Shown: positions 8,479-16,942 of the stretch, piece after piece | Numbering within the stretch: the first letter of the stretch is position 1 | Layout of the letters: each line of letters opens with the position of its first letter | Origin: Romboutsia hominis | Lineage (GTDB): Bacteria; Bacillota; Clostridia; Peptostreptococcales; Peptostreptococcaceae | Reading direction: 5' to 3' | Assembly: GCF_900002575.1 (NCBI RefSeq) | Contig: NZ_LN650648.1 | Span: 2,023,565-2,087,564, forward strand | Length of the DNA: 64,000 bases | Translations under genes and position numbers: made by a program | The notes under the pieces: generated by a model | Told to the model about the DNA's origin: nothing | Database searches by the model: none | Seen by the model: only the letters and a program-made list of their open reading frames with translations

Positions 8479-8489
8479 ATATATTTAAA

Positions 8490-9254
8490 TTATTTTATTA
8501 CTCCATCAATAGGATTTGTAGTTTCTCCATTTAATAAAATCTCAAAGTGGACATGATTACCAGTTGAATTTCCTGTACTTCCAACTTCCGCTATAGCTTG
8601 TCCTTTTTTTACTATATCACCTTTATTAACTCTATTATATGAGTTATGTGCATATACTGTTGTCTTTCCATCAAAATGTTTTACCTTCACAACATTACCA
8701 TACCCATTTTGACTACCAGAAAACTCTACTATTCCATCATCACTAGCTAATATTTCAGTAGACTTAGGAGCAGGTATATCTATCCCTCTATGAAAATTTG
8801 CTTTTTTAGTTATTGGATGTATTCTTTGTCCATATGCAGAGCTTATTTCATAATATGATTTTAAAGGCCATATGCCAGGTATAAAACTTAAATTATTTTT
8901 ATCTAAATACTCTTTCTTCTCTTTCTCTATGCTCTTTTGGATTTGTATACTATCTATCATTATATTTTCTAATTCTTTTTCTAATGCTTTTTTGTTTTCT
9001 TGTAATGAATATTCTTTTTCTTCTACTAGATCCATATCTTCTTCTAAAAAGCTTATACTTATAACTTCTATAGATTCACTTTCTTCTTTTTTTAATTCTA
9101 AGTCTAGTTCATTTATTTTTTTAGATATTTCCTTTTGCTTTTGCTCATTTTCTATTAGTCTATCAATTTGTAATTCTGTTGATGCATGTACATTATTGTA
9201 TGGCAAAATACATACTAATAAAATTAACATATAAGTAAATATATTTTTTCTCAT
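8490..9254 (-). CDS. secreted M23-family peptidoglycan endopeptidase with coiled coil
   Basis: A 254-residue protein. Signal peptide about 1-24 (ending VHAS), then a Glu/Lys-rich coiled coil (about 26-115) and an M23/LytM domain (about 130-254). Zinc and catalytic motifs are complete: HRGIDI (His and Asp ligands, about 155-160), the HNSYN region, and HVHFE near 238. It resembles EnvC/CwlO-style coiled-coil plus LytM proteins, and here the enzyme looks active. It is likely to cut peptide cross-links outside the membrane. Start ATG after AAAGGAG. Single-gene unit with its own terminator. Confidence 0.85.
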   Translation of the reverse strand: MRKNIFTYMLILLVCILPYNNVHASTELQIDRLIENEQKQKEISKKINELDLELKKEESESIEVISISFLEEDMDLVEEKEYSLQENKKALEKELENIMIDSIQIQKSIEKEKKEYLDKNNLSFIPGIWPLKSYYEISSAYGQRIHPITKKANFHRGIDIPAPKSTEILASDDGIVEFSGSQNGYGNVVKVKHFDGKTTVYAHNSYNRVNKGDIVKKGQAIAEVGSTGNSTGNHVHFEILLNGETTNPIDGVIK

Positions 9255-9392
9255 TTTTTCACTCCTTTTAAAACTATTTATCAGTATTAACTATTTTTTA
9301 CATTTTTATTACATTTTTTATTCAATTTAAGAATTATTGTTAAGTAATAAAGTAAACTTTCCTAATTTTTTATTATAAAAATTTACTTCACC

Positions 9393-9447
9393 TAAGCGAC
9401 ATGTAGATAAAATACTTTATGCCGTCAACGACTTTGTCAGTTGCTTA
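9393..9447. other. structured intergenic island of unknown role
   Basis: Between the M23 gene and the glutamine synthetase terminator is a stretch less A+T-rich than its surroundings. Its ends, TAAGCGAC (9393-9400) and GTTGCTTA (9440-9447), can pair over 8 bases. Inside it CAACGACTTTGTCAGTTG can form a smaller hairpin. There is no reading frame. It may be a small RNA or a protein-binding site. Confidence 0.3.
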
Positions 9448-9470
9448 AAATATAATTTTTTGTATATAAA

Positions 9471-9503
9471 AAAGAGCTATTCTCTATTTGAGATAGCTCC
9501 TTT
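9471..9503 (-). terminator. intrinsic terminator of glutamine synthetase
   Basis: Stem based on GAGCTAT/ATAGCTC with an adjoining CTC/GAG pair. A T run follows on the minus strand, a few bases after the stop at 9507. Confidence 0.75.
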
Positions 9504-9506
9504 ACT

Positions 9507-11405
9507 TTAGTAAATATTTTTTTTGTAATCTGCATATAGTGCTTGAATATCTTCTATATATCCATTTAATTCTAATTGTAACTTTGATACTTTTTCAAAA
9601 TCATTAAATTCTATAGCTTCTTTTATTTCTGTAAATAGTGATTTTTTAGTTAATGTATCTTTCATAACTTTAAACTTTATATCACATATTTTATTCCATG
9701 TAACTTCATCTAAAGCGTCCATATTTTCATTATTATGTAATTTTACACAATTTCTTATTATTTCTCTATCATTTTGTATTATTCTATTATTTAATTCCTT
9801 TGTCCACTTGTCTATAGCACCTGTCTTAAATGAATCTATTATAGCTTCTGTGAATACATCTCCCATTTTTAACACGTCTACCTTAGATTTATCTATTTCT
9901 AGATTTCTCATATTTTCATAAACAGTTGCTGGTGGTACTGAGAATCTTTCATTTCTCTCTTCAATTGTATAATACTCAAATACATCATTTTCATCTCTGT
10001 ATGATCTATTTTTTTCTAAATAAAAACTTTCTTCTCCTATATCTTTAGATATTTCTTTTTCAAGTTCCTTAGTTGTTAATTTACTTTTAGCTACTGCTTT
10101 TATTCCATCTAACATAGTTTGGTAACATCCAGCTACAACTAAGTATGTATTTGAAAGTGGATTTGGAGATCTTAGTTCAAATCTTACTGTTTTAGGGTTT
10201 TTAATATCTCTTACTAACCCTACTAATACAGATCTATTTCTTGATGGTAGTTTATAGCTATGACCTAGAGATGTAACTATACAAACAGGTGCTTCAAACC
10301 CTGGAACCAGTCTATTAAATCCATCATTAGTTGCCGTTACTATAGGATTTAATACTTCATAGTTTTTAAGGATACCCATAAGTGCTCCATAACCAATTTC
10401 ACTTACATAATCTTTATTCATATCTCTTGGCGCAAATAAATTTTTTATACTTCCATCCTTTAATTTTGCACTAACTCCTACGTGAGTGTGTCCTCCACTA
10501 CCTGCAACTCCATGTATAGGTTTTGCTTTAAATGTTACTTCAAGTCCATGAGACGTAAATACGTCTTCTATTATCTCCCTTACTAATAACTCATTGTCCG
10601 CTGTTTGTATAGGGCTAGAAAATTTCCATGATATTTCTAATTGCTCCATCGCGTGGTTAGTTTTACCATCTATACTTATAGAACTATTTATTCCCCCTAC
10701 TTCTTTATGTGCCATTTCTGGATTTATTCCCATTTTTTGAAGTACTATTATTGACTTTTCTAGGCACGTTCTTATTATTCCATGTGTTCTTTTCCAGTAC
10801 TGTTCTTTTAAGCTTTGAGATACCGATAATTTCTCTAAGTCAGCTTTATCTTCTGGAGTATTTACCCAAAACTCTAATTCAGTTGCAGCTGTTAGTATTA
10901 TATCTTCTATATCATCTGCTTTTTCTATTCCTATATTATTTATAAGATGTGGATATTCCCTAAATAACTCTATTATAGAGTTTTTAAAATATTTTTCTGA
11001 TTTTTTAAGTATTCCCCTTGAACAAACTTTTTTATTTTCATGTATTAAAAATGCAGGTATTCTAAGGGTACCTACAGGCAAATTAGTTTCTTCATCTATA
11101 TGCTCAAAATTATAATCTATAAACCATGTACACTCTGTATCTGGCATTAAATCTACCTTAGCATTGTTTAATGTAGCAATATTATAAAGCTCAACACTTG
11201 AACCATCAGTTTGAACTGCCGATTCTAAGAAATTATCTATATCATCTAAAAACAATTCCATAGGTATTTTTTCATCAGTTGCATTTCCACCTAAGTCAAC
11301 ACCCATTAATGATACAAACTTTATATGCTTGTTTTTACTTAATATATCTCTAAGATTTTTTTCATTATGATTATCTCTTTCTATTGTATATAATAGTTTT
11401 TGCAT
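9507..11405 (-). CDS. glnA: glutamine synthetase, long form
   Basis: A 632-residue glutamine synthetase (ATP + glutamate + ammonia to glutamine). Visible active-site elements: GVDLGGN and QTDGSSVE near the N-terminus, TELEFW (about 180), AGSGGHTHVG (about 300), NDGFNRLVPGFEAPV with the flap Glu (about 362-376), RNRSV (about 393) and RFELRSPNP (about 413). Bacterial GSI is about 445 residues and GSIII about 700. Here a C-terminal helical extension of about 170 residues follows the catalytic core. Start ATG after AGGGGAG. It is a single-gene unit with a leader of about 108 bases behind a clear promoter. I see no glutamine riboswitch in the leader. Confidence 0.85.
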   Translation of the reverse strand: MQKLLYTIERDNHNEKNLRDILSKNKHIKFVSLMGVDLGGNATDEKIPMELFLDDIDNFLESAVQTDGSSVELYNIATLNNAKVDLMPDTECTWFIDYNFEHIDEETNLPVGTLRIPAFLIHENKKVCSRGILKKSEKYFKNSIIELFREYPHLINNIGIEKADDIEDIILTAATELEFWVNTPEDKADLEKLSVSQSLKEQYWKRTHGIIRTCLEKSIIVLQKMGINPEMAHKEVGGINSSISIDGKTNHAMEQLEISWKFSSPIQTADNELLVREIIEDVFTSHGLEVTFKAKPIHGVAGSGGHTHVGVSAKLKDGSIKNLFAPRDMNKDYVSEIGYGALMGILKNYEVLNPIVTATNDGFNRLVPGFEAPVCIVTSLGHSYKLPSRNRSVLVGLVRDIKNPKTVRFELRSPNPLSNTYLVVAGCYQTMLDGIKAVAKSKLTTKELEKEISKDIGEESFYLEKNRSYRDENDVFEYYTIEERNERFSVPPATVYENMRNLEIDKSKVDVLKMGDVFTEAIIDSFKTGAIDKWTKELNNRIIQNDREIIRNCVKLHNNENMDALDEVTWNKICDIKFKVMKDTLTKKSLFTEIKEAIEFNDFEKVSKLQLELNGYIEDIQALYADYKKNIY

Positions 11406-11519
11406 TTAAGCACACTCCCCTATAAGATATGTATTTTGTACTGAAAAATATACACGATACCTAAAACTTTTATATTTTAATTTTTATAAATCGTTTTGTT
11501 CGTATTTTAATTTATACTT

Positions 11520-11548
11520 ATTATATATTAAGCTTTTAAAGTTCGCAA
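11520..11548 (-). promoter_or_regulatory. glnA promoter
   Basis: Minus strand -35 TTGCGA (11543-11548), 17-base spacer, -10 TATAAT (11520-11525). Transcription would give a leader of roughly 108 bases before the start at 11405. Confidence 0.6.
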
Positions 11549-11615
11549 TATTTTTATTAATTTATATTTTAAACATATTCACGATATTACTTATTACTGT
11601 TTTTTATACATTTAT

Positions 11616-11644
11616 TTAACATTTTTATCAATATAGGGTATACT
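11616..11644 (+). promoter_or_regulatory. promoter of the exonuclease gene
   Basis: -35 TTAACA (11616-11621), 17-base spacer, -10 TATACT (11639-11644), with a leader of about 90 bases to the start at 11738. Confidence 0.55.
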
Positions 11645-11737
11645 AAAGTAAGATGTATTTTTATATATTAATACAAGTAATTTTATAATTTAATTATACA
11701 TTTTATCACAAGATAAGATTATTAGGAGAGAAGTATT

Positions 11738-12514
11738 ATGGAATATATAGTTTTTGACTTAGAATTTAATCAAGGCTTTGACAAAAAAATTAATAAGACA
11801 GTATCTAATGAAAAATGTCCTTTTGAGATAATTCAAATAGGTGCAATTAAATTAGATAGCAATTTTAATCTAATAGATACCTTTAATAGCTATGTAAAAC
11901 CTCAACTATACAAAAAAATTCATCCTTTTGTTGGTAAAATGACTAATATCACTATAGATGATGTTTTAGATGCACCTACCTTTCCACAAGTTTATAAGGA
12001 TTTTAAAAAATTTATTTCTACTAAAAATCCTGTGCTTTGTGTATGGGGAACTGGTGATTTAAAAGAGCTATATAGAAATATAAATTACTATAGTCTACCT
12101 TCTAAAACTTTGCCTAAATCATATATAAATATACAACATCACGCTTCAAATTACTTTAATAATCCCGCTGGAAAAAGTATTGGTCTTCAAAATGCTATTA
12201 ATATATTAGGATTAAATCAAGACAAATCATATCATAATGCTTTAAATGATGCATATTATACTTCTCAAGTGTTTATTAAAATATATAATCCAAGTATAGT
12301 TCCTGATGTATATATGTATACTACAGTTAAAGCACCTTGTTCTTCTAAAAGAAGTCAAAAAAAGCAATTAGATTATGATAAACTATTCAAAGAATTTGAA
12401 AAACTTCTTGAAAGACCATTAACTCGTGAAGATAAAAAAATTATTGATTTAGCATATAAGATGGGGAAAACTGGCCAATTTTTAAGTGGTGAACCTAAAT
12501 ATAAAAAAAGATAG
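11738..12514 (+). CDS. DEDDh-family 3'-5' exonuclease, KapD-like
   Basis: A 258-residue protein. The exonuclease core carries motif I FDLEFN (about 6-11, Asp and Glu), motif II around WGTGDLKEL (Asp near 106), and motif III HNALNDA (His and Asp, about 168-174). These are the DEDDh ligands for two-metal hydrolysis from 3' ends. It resembles the KapD/sporulation-inhibitor type of stand-alone exonucleases rather than the PolC or DnaQ domain. The last 60 residues are a basic tail not needed for catalysis. Start ATG 11738 after AGGAGAG. It converges on a small unknown gene and shares a palindromic terminator. DNA or RNA preference is unknown. Confidence 0.82.
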   Translation: MEYIVFDLEFNQGFDKKINKTVSNEKCPFEIIQIGAIKLDSNFNLIDTFNSYVKPQLYKKIHPFVGKMTNITIDDVLDAPTFPQVYKDFKKFISTKNPVLCVWGTGDLKELYRNINYYSLPSKTLPKSYINIQHHASNYFNNPAGKSIGLQNAINILGLNQDKSYHNALNDAYYTSQVFIKIYNPSIVPDVYMYTTVKAPCSSKRSQKKQLDYDKLFKEFEKLLERPLTREDKKIIDLAYKMGKTGQFLSGEPKYKKR

Positions 12515-12538
12515 AGTATATACTCTATCTTTTTTTAT
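12501..12538. terminator. bidirectional terminator, 38-bp perfect palindrome
   Basis: Arms of 19 bases centred at 12519/12520, with an A run on one side and a T run on the other. It overlaps the exonuclease stop and abuts the stop of the convergent gene. Confidence 0.8.
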
Positions 12539-12865
12539 TTAAATATTTATAAATAGCATCTTCATAAGCTCATACTGAGCAAATTCTACACTTTTTATTT
12601 CTTTACTTTCACTTCTATTTAGCTCTTTTTCTCCTATAAATACATCTTTATCACCTATATTGGCATATAGTTCATTTAATATATTTAAAAAGTCACATAC
12701 CTTAACAGATTCTTCTTTTGACTTTAGCAAGGTTATATATTCATTCTCTCGATCTTCATATAAACACTCTATTCCATATAGTATATTATCTTCTTTTATA
12801 TAAATAACCTCTCCGCCTAAAGATTCTCCTTTTTCTAATTTATGCTTAAGCTCTAATAATTTCAT
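12539..12865 (-). CDS. small hypothetical protein
   Basis: A 108-residue acidic, soluble, alpha/beta protein with no signal peptide, membrane segment or metal motif. Start ATG after AAGGGGGACAAA, a convincing ribosome site. It lies about 90 bases downstream of the exodeoxyribonuclease III gene in the same direction and may be co-transcribed with it. I do not recognise the family. Confidence 0.6.
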   Translation of the reverse strand: MKLLELKHKLEKGESLGGEVIYIKEDNILYGIECLYEDRENEYITLLKSKEESVKVCDFLNILNELYANIGDKDVFIGEKELNRSESKEIKSVEFAQYELMKMLFINI

Positions 12866-12954
12866 TTTGTCCCCCTTAATATAAATTTTTCTTATGATTT
12901 AATATAATCATGCTACTATACATTATATTAAGGTGATATAAAATTTATTAATAA

Positions 12955-13707
12955 TTATTTTATGACTAATTCTATAGGACAATGATCAGATCCTAATATT
13001 TGTGTATGTATATCAGCACTAACTAATCTATCTTTCATATCATCACTTACTACAAAGTAATCAATTCTCCATCCAGAATTATTTTTTCTTGCATTAAATC
13101 TATAAGACCACCAAGAATATACGCCTTCTTTATCTACATTAAAATATCTATATGTATCTATAAATCCAGAATCTAAAAGTTCTGTAAATTTATTTCTTTC
13201 TTCATCTGTAAATCCTGCATTTTTTCTATTAGTTTTAGGATTTTTTAAATCAATCTCTTTATGAGCAACATTTAAATCTCCACATACTACAACAGGCTTT
13301 TTAGTATTTAATTCTAATAAATAATTTCTAAAATCATCTTCCCATTTCATTCTGTATTCTAGTCTTTTTAATTCACTTTGAGAGTTTGGTGTATATACTG
13401 TTATAAAGTAAAAGTCATCAAATTCTAAAGTTATTACTCTTCCCTCTTTATCATGTTCTTCTATATTTAACCCATAAGATACACTTAAAGGTTCTATTTT
13501 AGAAAATATAGCAGTTCCTGAATATCCCTTTTTTTCTGCATAATTCCAATATTGGTGATATCCTTTTAAATCAAGGTCTATTTGACCTTCTTGAAGCTTT
13601 GTTTCTTGTAAACAAAATATATCTGCATCTACTTCATTAAAGTAGTCTAAAAATCCTTTTGTTACACACGCCCTTATTCCATTTACATTCCAAGATATTA
13701 ATTTCAT
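12955..13707 (-). CDS. xth: exodeoxyribonuclease III (AP endonuclease)
   Basis: A 250-residue EEP-superfamily nuclease. Ordered motifs: SWNVNGIRA (about 5-13), LQETKL with the metal-binding Glu (about 34-39), the catalytic region YTPNS (about 105-109), GDLNVAH (about 143-149), the WRIDYF segment with Asp (about 214-219), and GSDHCPI with the catalytic His (about 240-246). It should cleave DNA at abasic sites and trim 3' blocks in base-excision repair. Full family length. Start ATG after TTAGGAGG. Confidence 0.93.
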   Translation of the reverse strand: MKLISWNVNGIRACVTKGFLDYFNEVDADIFCLQETKLQEGQIDLDLKGYHQYWNYAEKKGYSGTAIFSKIEPLSVSYGLNIEEHDKEGRVITLEFDDFYFITVYTPNSQSELKRLEYRMKWEDDFRNYLLELNTKKPVVVCGDLNVAHKEIDLKNPKTNRKNAGFTDEERNKFTELLDSGFIDTYRYFNVDKEGVYSWWSYRFNARKNNSGWRIDYFVVSDDMKDRLVSADIHTQILGSDHCPIELVIK

Positions 13708-13761
13708 TTATTCCTCCTAAGTTTATTATTGTATTTTTATATTACCCAGTTTTAATTATTA

Positions 13762-14721
13762 TCAATCTATATTATTAAACCTTAATTTATTTGCAAATTC
13801 TGAAGGATTAATTGATGATACATATAGCCCTGTACTTAATTCAAATCCTCCAAAACTATATTTCCTAGGTATTATATGCATATGAAAATTATAATACTCA
13901 TCACATTTTATTTTATTTGGATGTGTATGTATATATAGATTAAAAGGACTATATCCTCTTACCTTATATAGTTTTTTAAATAATTTTTCAAATATTTTAG
14001 ATAATTCATCTATATGTTTGTCTTCCATGTTTTCAAATCTAATTTTGTCTTTTGATATAATTCTTATCTCACCGCTATATCTAGTGGCATAAGGAACTAA
14101 AGCTAAAAAGTATTTACCATTGTATATAGTTCTTTTAAATTCTTTAATTTCTTTATTTATTGTATCTTCATATAAAGATGATTTATTTTGATTATAATAA
14201 TCCTTTGCTATATTTATTTCATTGTATATTTCTGGTGGTACAATTGATAGAGATATGATTTGAGTATGAGGATGATCTAATGATGCACCTGATTTTCTTA
14301 AAAAGTTTTTAAAAATACTAACATACTCTATCCCTTTATCATTTATTAAATTTTTATATCTATTTTTATACATCTCAAACATATGAATAAACTCTTCTTT
14401 AGTCATGTTATAAAAATTACCATTGTGCCTATAGGTATCTATCATTACTTCGTGAATGCCATATATGTCTTCTTTTTCATCATTTATTATAGGAAATTTA
14501 TTATTTACAGATTTTACAAGCCATCCATTTTTATCACATACCTTATATTTTTCATCCTCTATAAATTCTTCATTTCCTCTACAAAAAGGACATTTTACTT
14601 CATACTCATTGTATATTTCCACTTCTTCATAATTTTTAGCTTTATCCATAGGCCTTTTTGACCTATCCTTTGCTACTATTATTTTATCATTATTCATGTT
14701 ATCTATTATTAAGTTACTCAT
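13762..14721 (-). CDS. galactose-1-phosphate uridylyltransferase-like protein
   Basis: A 319-residue HIT-superfamily transferase. CPFC (about 44-47) is the first zinc pair, followed by the KFPII segment. The active-site stretch GASLDHPHTQI (about 155-165) carries the HPH nucleophile. NFHMHIIPR (about 282-290) is the second histidine cluster. This is the GalT fold: a nucleotidyl group passes through the histidine. The rest of the Leloir pathway is not in the window, so the in vivo substrate could be another sugar phosphate. Start ATG after AGAGGTG. It lies 54 bases upstream of xth with no obvious terminator between, so they may be co-transcribed. Confidence 0.8.
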   Translation of the reverse strand: MSNLIIDNMNNDKIIVAKDRSKRPMDKAKNYEEVEIYNEYEVKCPFCRGNEEFIEDEKYKVCDKNGWLVKSVNNKFPIINDEKEDIYGIHEVMIDTYRHNGNFYNMTKEEFIHMFEMYKNRYKNLINDKGIEYVSIFKNFLRKSGASLDHPHTQIISLSIVPPEIYNEINIAKDYYNQNKSSLYEDTINKEIKEFKRTIYNGKYFLALVPYATRYSGEIRIISKDKIRFENMEDKHIDELSKIFEKLFKKLYKVRGYSPFNLYIHTHPNKIKCDEYYNFHMHIIPRKYSFGGFELSTGLYVSSINPSEFANKLRFNNID

Positions 14722-15014
14722 TTATAACACCTCTTAGAAATACATTCTTTATTATAAAAGCCTTATACTATTGATTTTACATTATATATCCATTTTTTTG
14801 CTACTTTTTTAATATCTTTAACTATTTGTGTATATTCTTATATTTATGTATACAAGATTTTTCACGCCATATATGCTACTATAATCTTGAAATTATAAAT
14901 TGACTTTTTAAAGCTATCTATGGAAAATCTACTATAAAGCTTTATCGTCATAATATTATTTCCTATGGGCTATAAAATTGTCTGGTTATTTTAATTATAT
15001 AGGAGGTAGTTTAA

Positions 15015-16235
15015 ATGAAATATTCACAGAGAGTATCTGCTATGCAGTCTTCTCCAATAAGAAAGTTAGTTCCTTATGCACTTGATGCAAAATCTAGAGG
15101 AATTAAAGTTTATCATTTAAATATAGGCCAACCAGATATAAAGACTCCAAAAGGATTTTTTGAAGCAGTAAAAAACTTTGATAGTAATGTATTAGAATAT
15201 GCTGTATCTAATGGTATTCCAGAATTAATAAAATCACTTCAAGATTATTATACTACATATGATATGCATTTTGATAAAGATGAAATACTAATTACTAATG
15301 GAGGTAGTGAAGCAATACTTTTCACTCTTATGGCAATATGTGATCCAGGAGATAATATAATAGTACCAGAACCTTTTTATACTAACTACAATGGCTTTAG
15401 TCAGTGTATAAATGTAGAAGTAAATCCTATAACAACTAAAGCTGAAAGAGGATTCCACTTACCATCTAAAGAAGAAATCACATCAAGAATCAATTCGAAA
15501 ACTAAGGGTATATTACTTTCCAACCCAGGTAATCCAACAGGAACAGTTTATACGAAAGAAGAAATAGATATGATAGGTAAAATAGCTATAGAAAACAACT
15601 TATGGATAATAGCAGATGAAGTTTATAGAGAATTTGTATACGATGGTCTTTCATATACAAGTTTCGGTAATGTAAAAGAAATAGAAGATAGAGTTGTTAT
15701 AATAGACAGTGTATCTAAAAGATACAGTGCTTGTGGAGCAAGAATTGGTTCTATAGCATCTAAAAATAAAGGGCTTATAGCACAAATATTAAAACTTTGC
15801 CAAGGAAGACTTTGTGTACCTACATTAGAACAAATAGGCTCAGTTGAGCTATATAAGACTCCAACTTCATACTTTAAAGAAGTTAATGAGGAATATAGAA
15901 GAAGAAGAGATGTTTTATATAATGAATTAATGAAGGTTGATGGTGTAGTTTGTAAAAAGCCTACTGGTGCATTTTATATAGTTGCTAAGCTTCCTGTTGA
16001 AAATGCTGAAGATTTCGTTATATGGATGCTAAAAGATTTTAATAAAGATAATGAAACAGTTATGGTTTGTCCTGCTGAAGGATTCTACTCAACAGAAGGC
16101 TTAGGTCGTGATGAGATTAGGCTTGCATATATATTAAATGAAGATGACTTATTAAAAGCTGCTTCTATATTAAAAGAAGGACTTGAAAAATACGTAGAAC
16201 TAAAAAAATCTCAATTATCATCTGCTGATGCTTAA
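15015..16235 (+). CDS. PLP-dependent aminotransferase, class I/II
   Basis: A 406-residue fold-type I aminotransferase. NPGNPTG (about 171-177), DEVYREFVYDG (about 201-211) and the PLP-lysine site SVSKRYSACGARIG (Lys near 236) are all present, and the C-terminal arginine region is RLAYILNEDDL. Likely an aspartate or aromatic amino-acid aminotransferase (AspC/AraT-like) in the cytosol. The exact substrate is not deducible. Start ATG after a strong AGGAGG. Monocistronic, with 293 bases upstream in which I found no riboswitch, and a hairpin terminator after it. Confidence 0.87.
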   Translation: MKYSQRVSAMQSSPIRKLVPYALDAKSRGIKVYHLNIGQPDIKTPKGFFEAVKNFDSNVLEYAVSNGIPELIKSLQDYYTTYDMHFDKDEILITNGGSEAILFTLMAICDPGDNIIVPEPFYTNYNGFSQCINVEVNPITTKAERGFHLPSKEEITSRINSKTKGILLSNPGNPTGTVYTKEEIDMIGKIAIENNLWIIADEVYREFVYDGLSYTSFGNVKEIEDRVVIIDSVSKRYSACGARIGSIASKNKGLIAQILKLCQGRLCVPTLEQIGSVELYKTPTSYFKEVNEEYRRRRDVLYNELMKVDGVVCKKPTGAFYIVAKLPVENAEDFVIWMLKDFNKDNETVMVCPAEGFYSTEGLGRDEIRLAYILNEDDLLKAASILKEGLEKYVELKKSQLSSADA

Positions 16236-16253
16236 TATAATTTCCTTGTATGT

Positions 16254-16286
16254 AAAAAAAGAGGTATAATTTTTACCTCTTTTTTA
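16254..16286. terminator. bidirectional terminator after the aminotransferase gene
   Basis: Stem AAAAAAGAGGTA/TACCTCTTTTTT with A and T runs on the two sides. It can serve the rightward aminotransferase and the leftward marR. Confidence 0.8.
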
Positions 16287-16361
16287 TTTATTTTCATAAT
16301 ATAAAATTTTTCTTATATATTTATCTGAAGTTTTCTTGATTTAGTATATCTTCTAAAGTAT

Positions 16362-16772
16362 TTATAGCGTCCTATATCTTTTTATATCTTCATCATTTAA
16401 TTTACTTAATTTATCTTCTAGTTTTTGGCTTAACTTTTCCATAAAATCTGATGCAAGATTCATTCCCTTGTCTGTTATACTTATTAAATACTTTCTTCTG
16501 TCTGATAAATCTCTAGTTCTTATTACATATCCTTTTTCTGTTAAATCATCAACCATGCTAGTTAAACTCCCCTTTTCTATGTTTAACTTTGAACATAGAT
16601 CGGTCATACTTATATCCCCATAGTTTTTGATAAACATCAAAGCTCTTAATTGCGTTTTATTAACATTTTTTATAGAAGAATATTCTTTTAAATATTCTAA
16701 ATATAAACTTGAATATATTTTTGGAAATGTTCTTGATAAAAACGCGATTGTATCTGATACTACGTGGTTCAT
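16362..16772 (-). CDS. MarR-family regulator with apparent C-terminal frameshift
   Basis: The open frame gives 136 residues with a full winged helix: TQLRALMFIKNYGDISMTDL, the recognition helix KGSLTSMVDDL and the wing RTRDLSDRRKYLI (Asp-Arg-Arg). It ends abruptly as RYRTL. One base further along, the same strand reads on as AINTLEDILNQENFR and stops at 16321, which gives a normal MarR length of about 150 with an ideal dimerisation helix. The break is near 16371, and a single missing base would explain it. The result could be a real mutation, probably mild, or a sequencing error. Start ATG after AAGGAGGC. The target promoter is unknown; an A+T-rich upstream region precedes it. Confidence 0.8.
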   Translation of the reverse strand: MNHVVSDTIAFLSRTFPKIYSSLYLEYLKEYSSIKNVNKTQLRALMFIKNYGDISMTDLCSKLNIEKGSLTSMVDDLTEKGYVIRTRDLSDRRKYLISITDKGMNLASDFMEKLSQKLEDKLSKLNDEDIKRYRTL

Positions 16773-16907
16773 TTTGCCTCCTTAGATGTTTATATATATT
16801 TCTTTTTCTAACTATTAGTTTACATTATAAATCTAATTAAGACAATACTTTTTATTTTATTTTAAAATAATTTTATTATATATTTTTATTTTGTATTATT
16901 TTATATT

Positions 16908-16937
16908 AAAAAAGTACCATATAATATGGTACTTTTA
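16908..16937 (-). terminator. intrinsic terminator of purB
   Basis: Stem AAAAAGTACCAT/ATGGTACTTTT around a short loop, with T-rich sequence following on the minus strand, just after the purB stop. Confidence 0.8.
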
Positions 16938-16942
16938 AAAAT

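Larger units (their letters stand above)
11406..11737. other. divergent promoter region
   Basis: These 332 bases separate leftward glnA from the rightward exonuclease gene. They hold one convincing promoter for each gene, annotated separately, and A+T-rich sequence. I see no reading frame or known riboswitch. Confidence 0.5.

Noticed and set aside
14722-15014. Riboswitch or T-box upstream of the aminotransferase
   Set aside because: No T-box sequence, no terminator/antiterminator pair and no recognisable aptamer; only A+T-rich sequence with weak promoter-like words.
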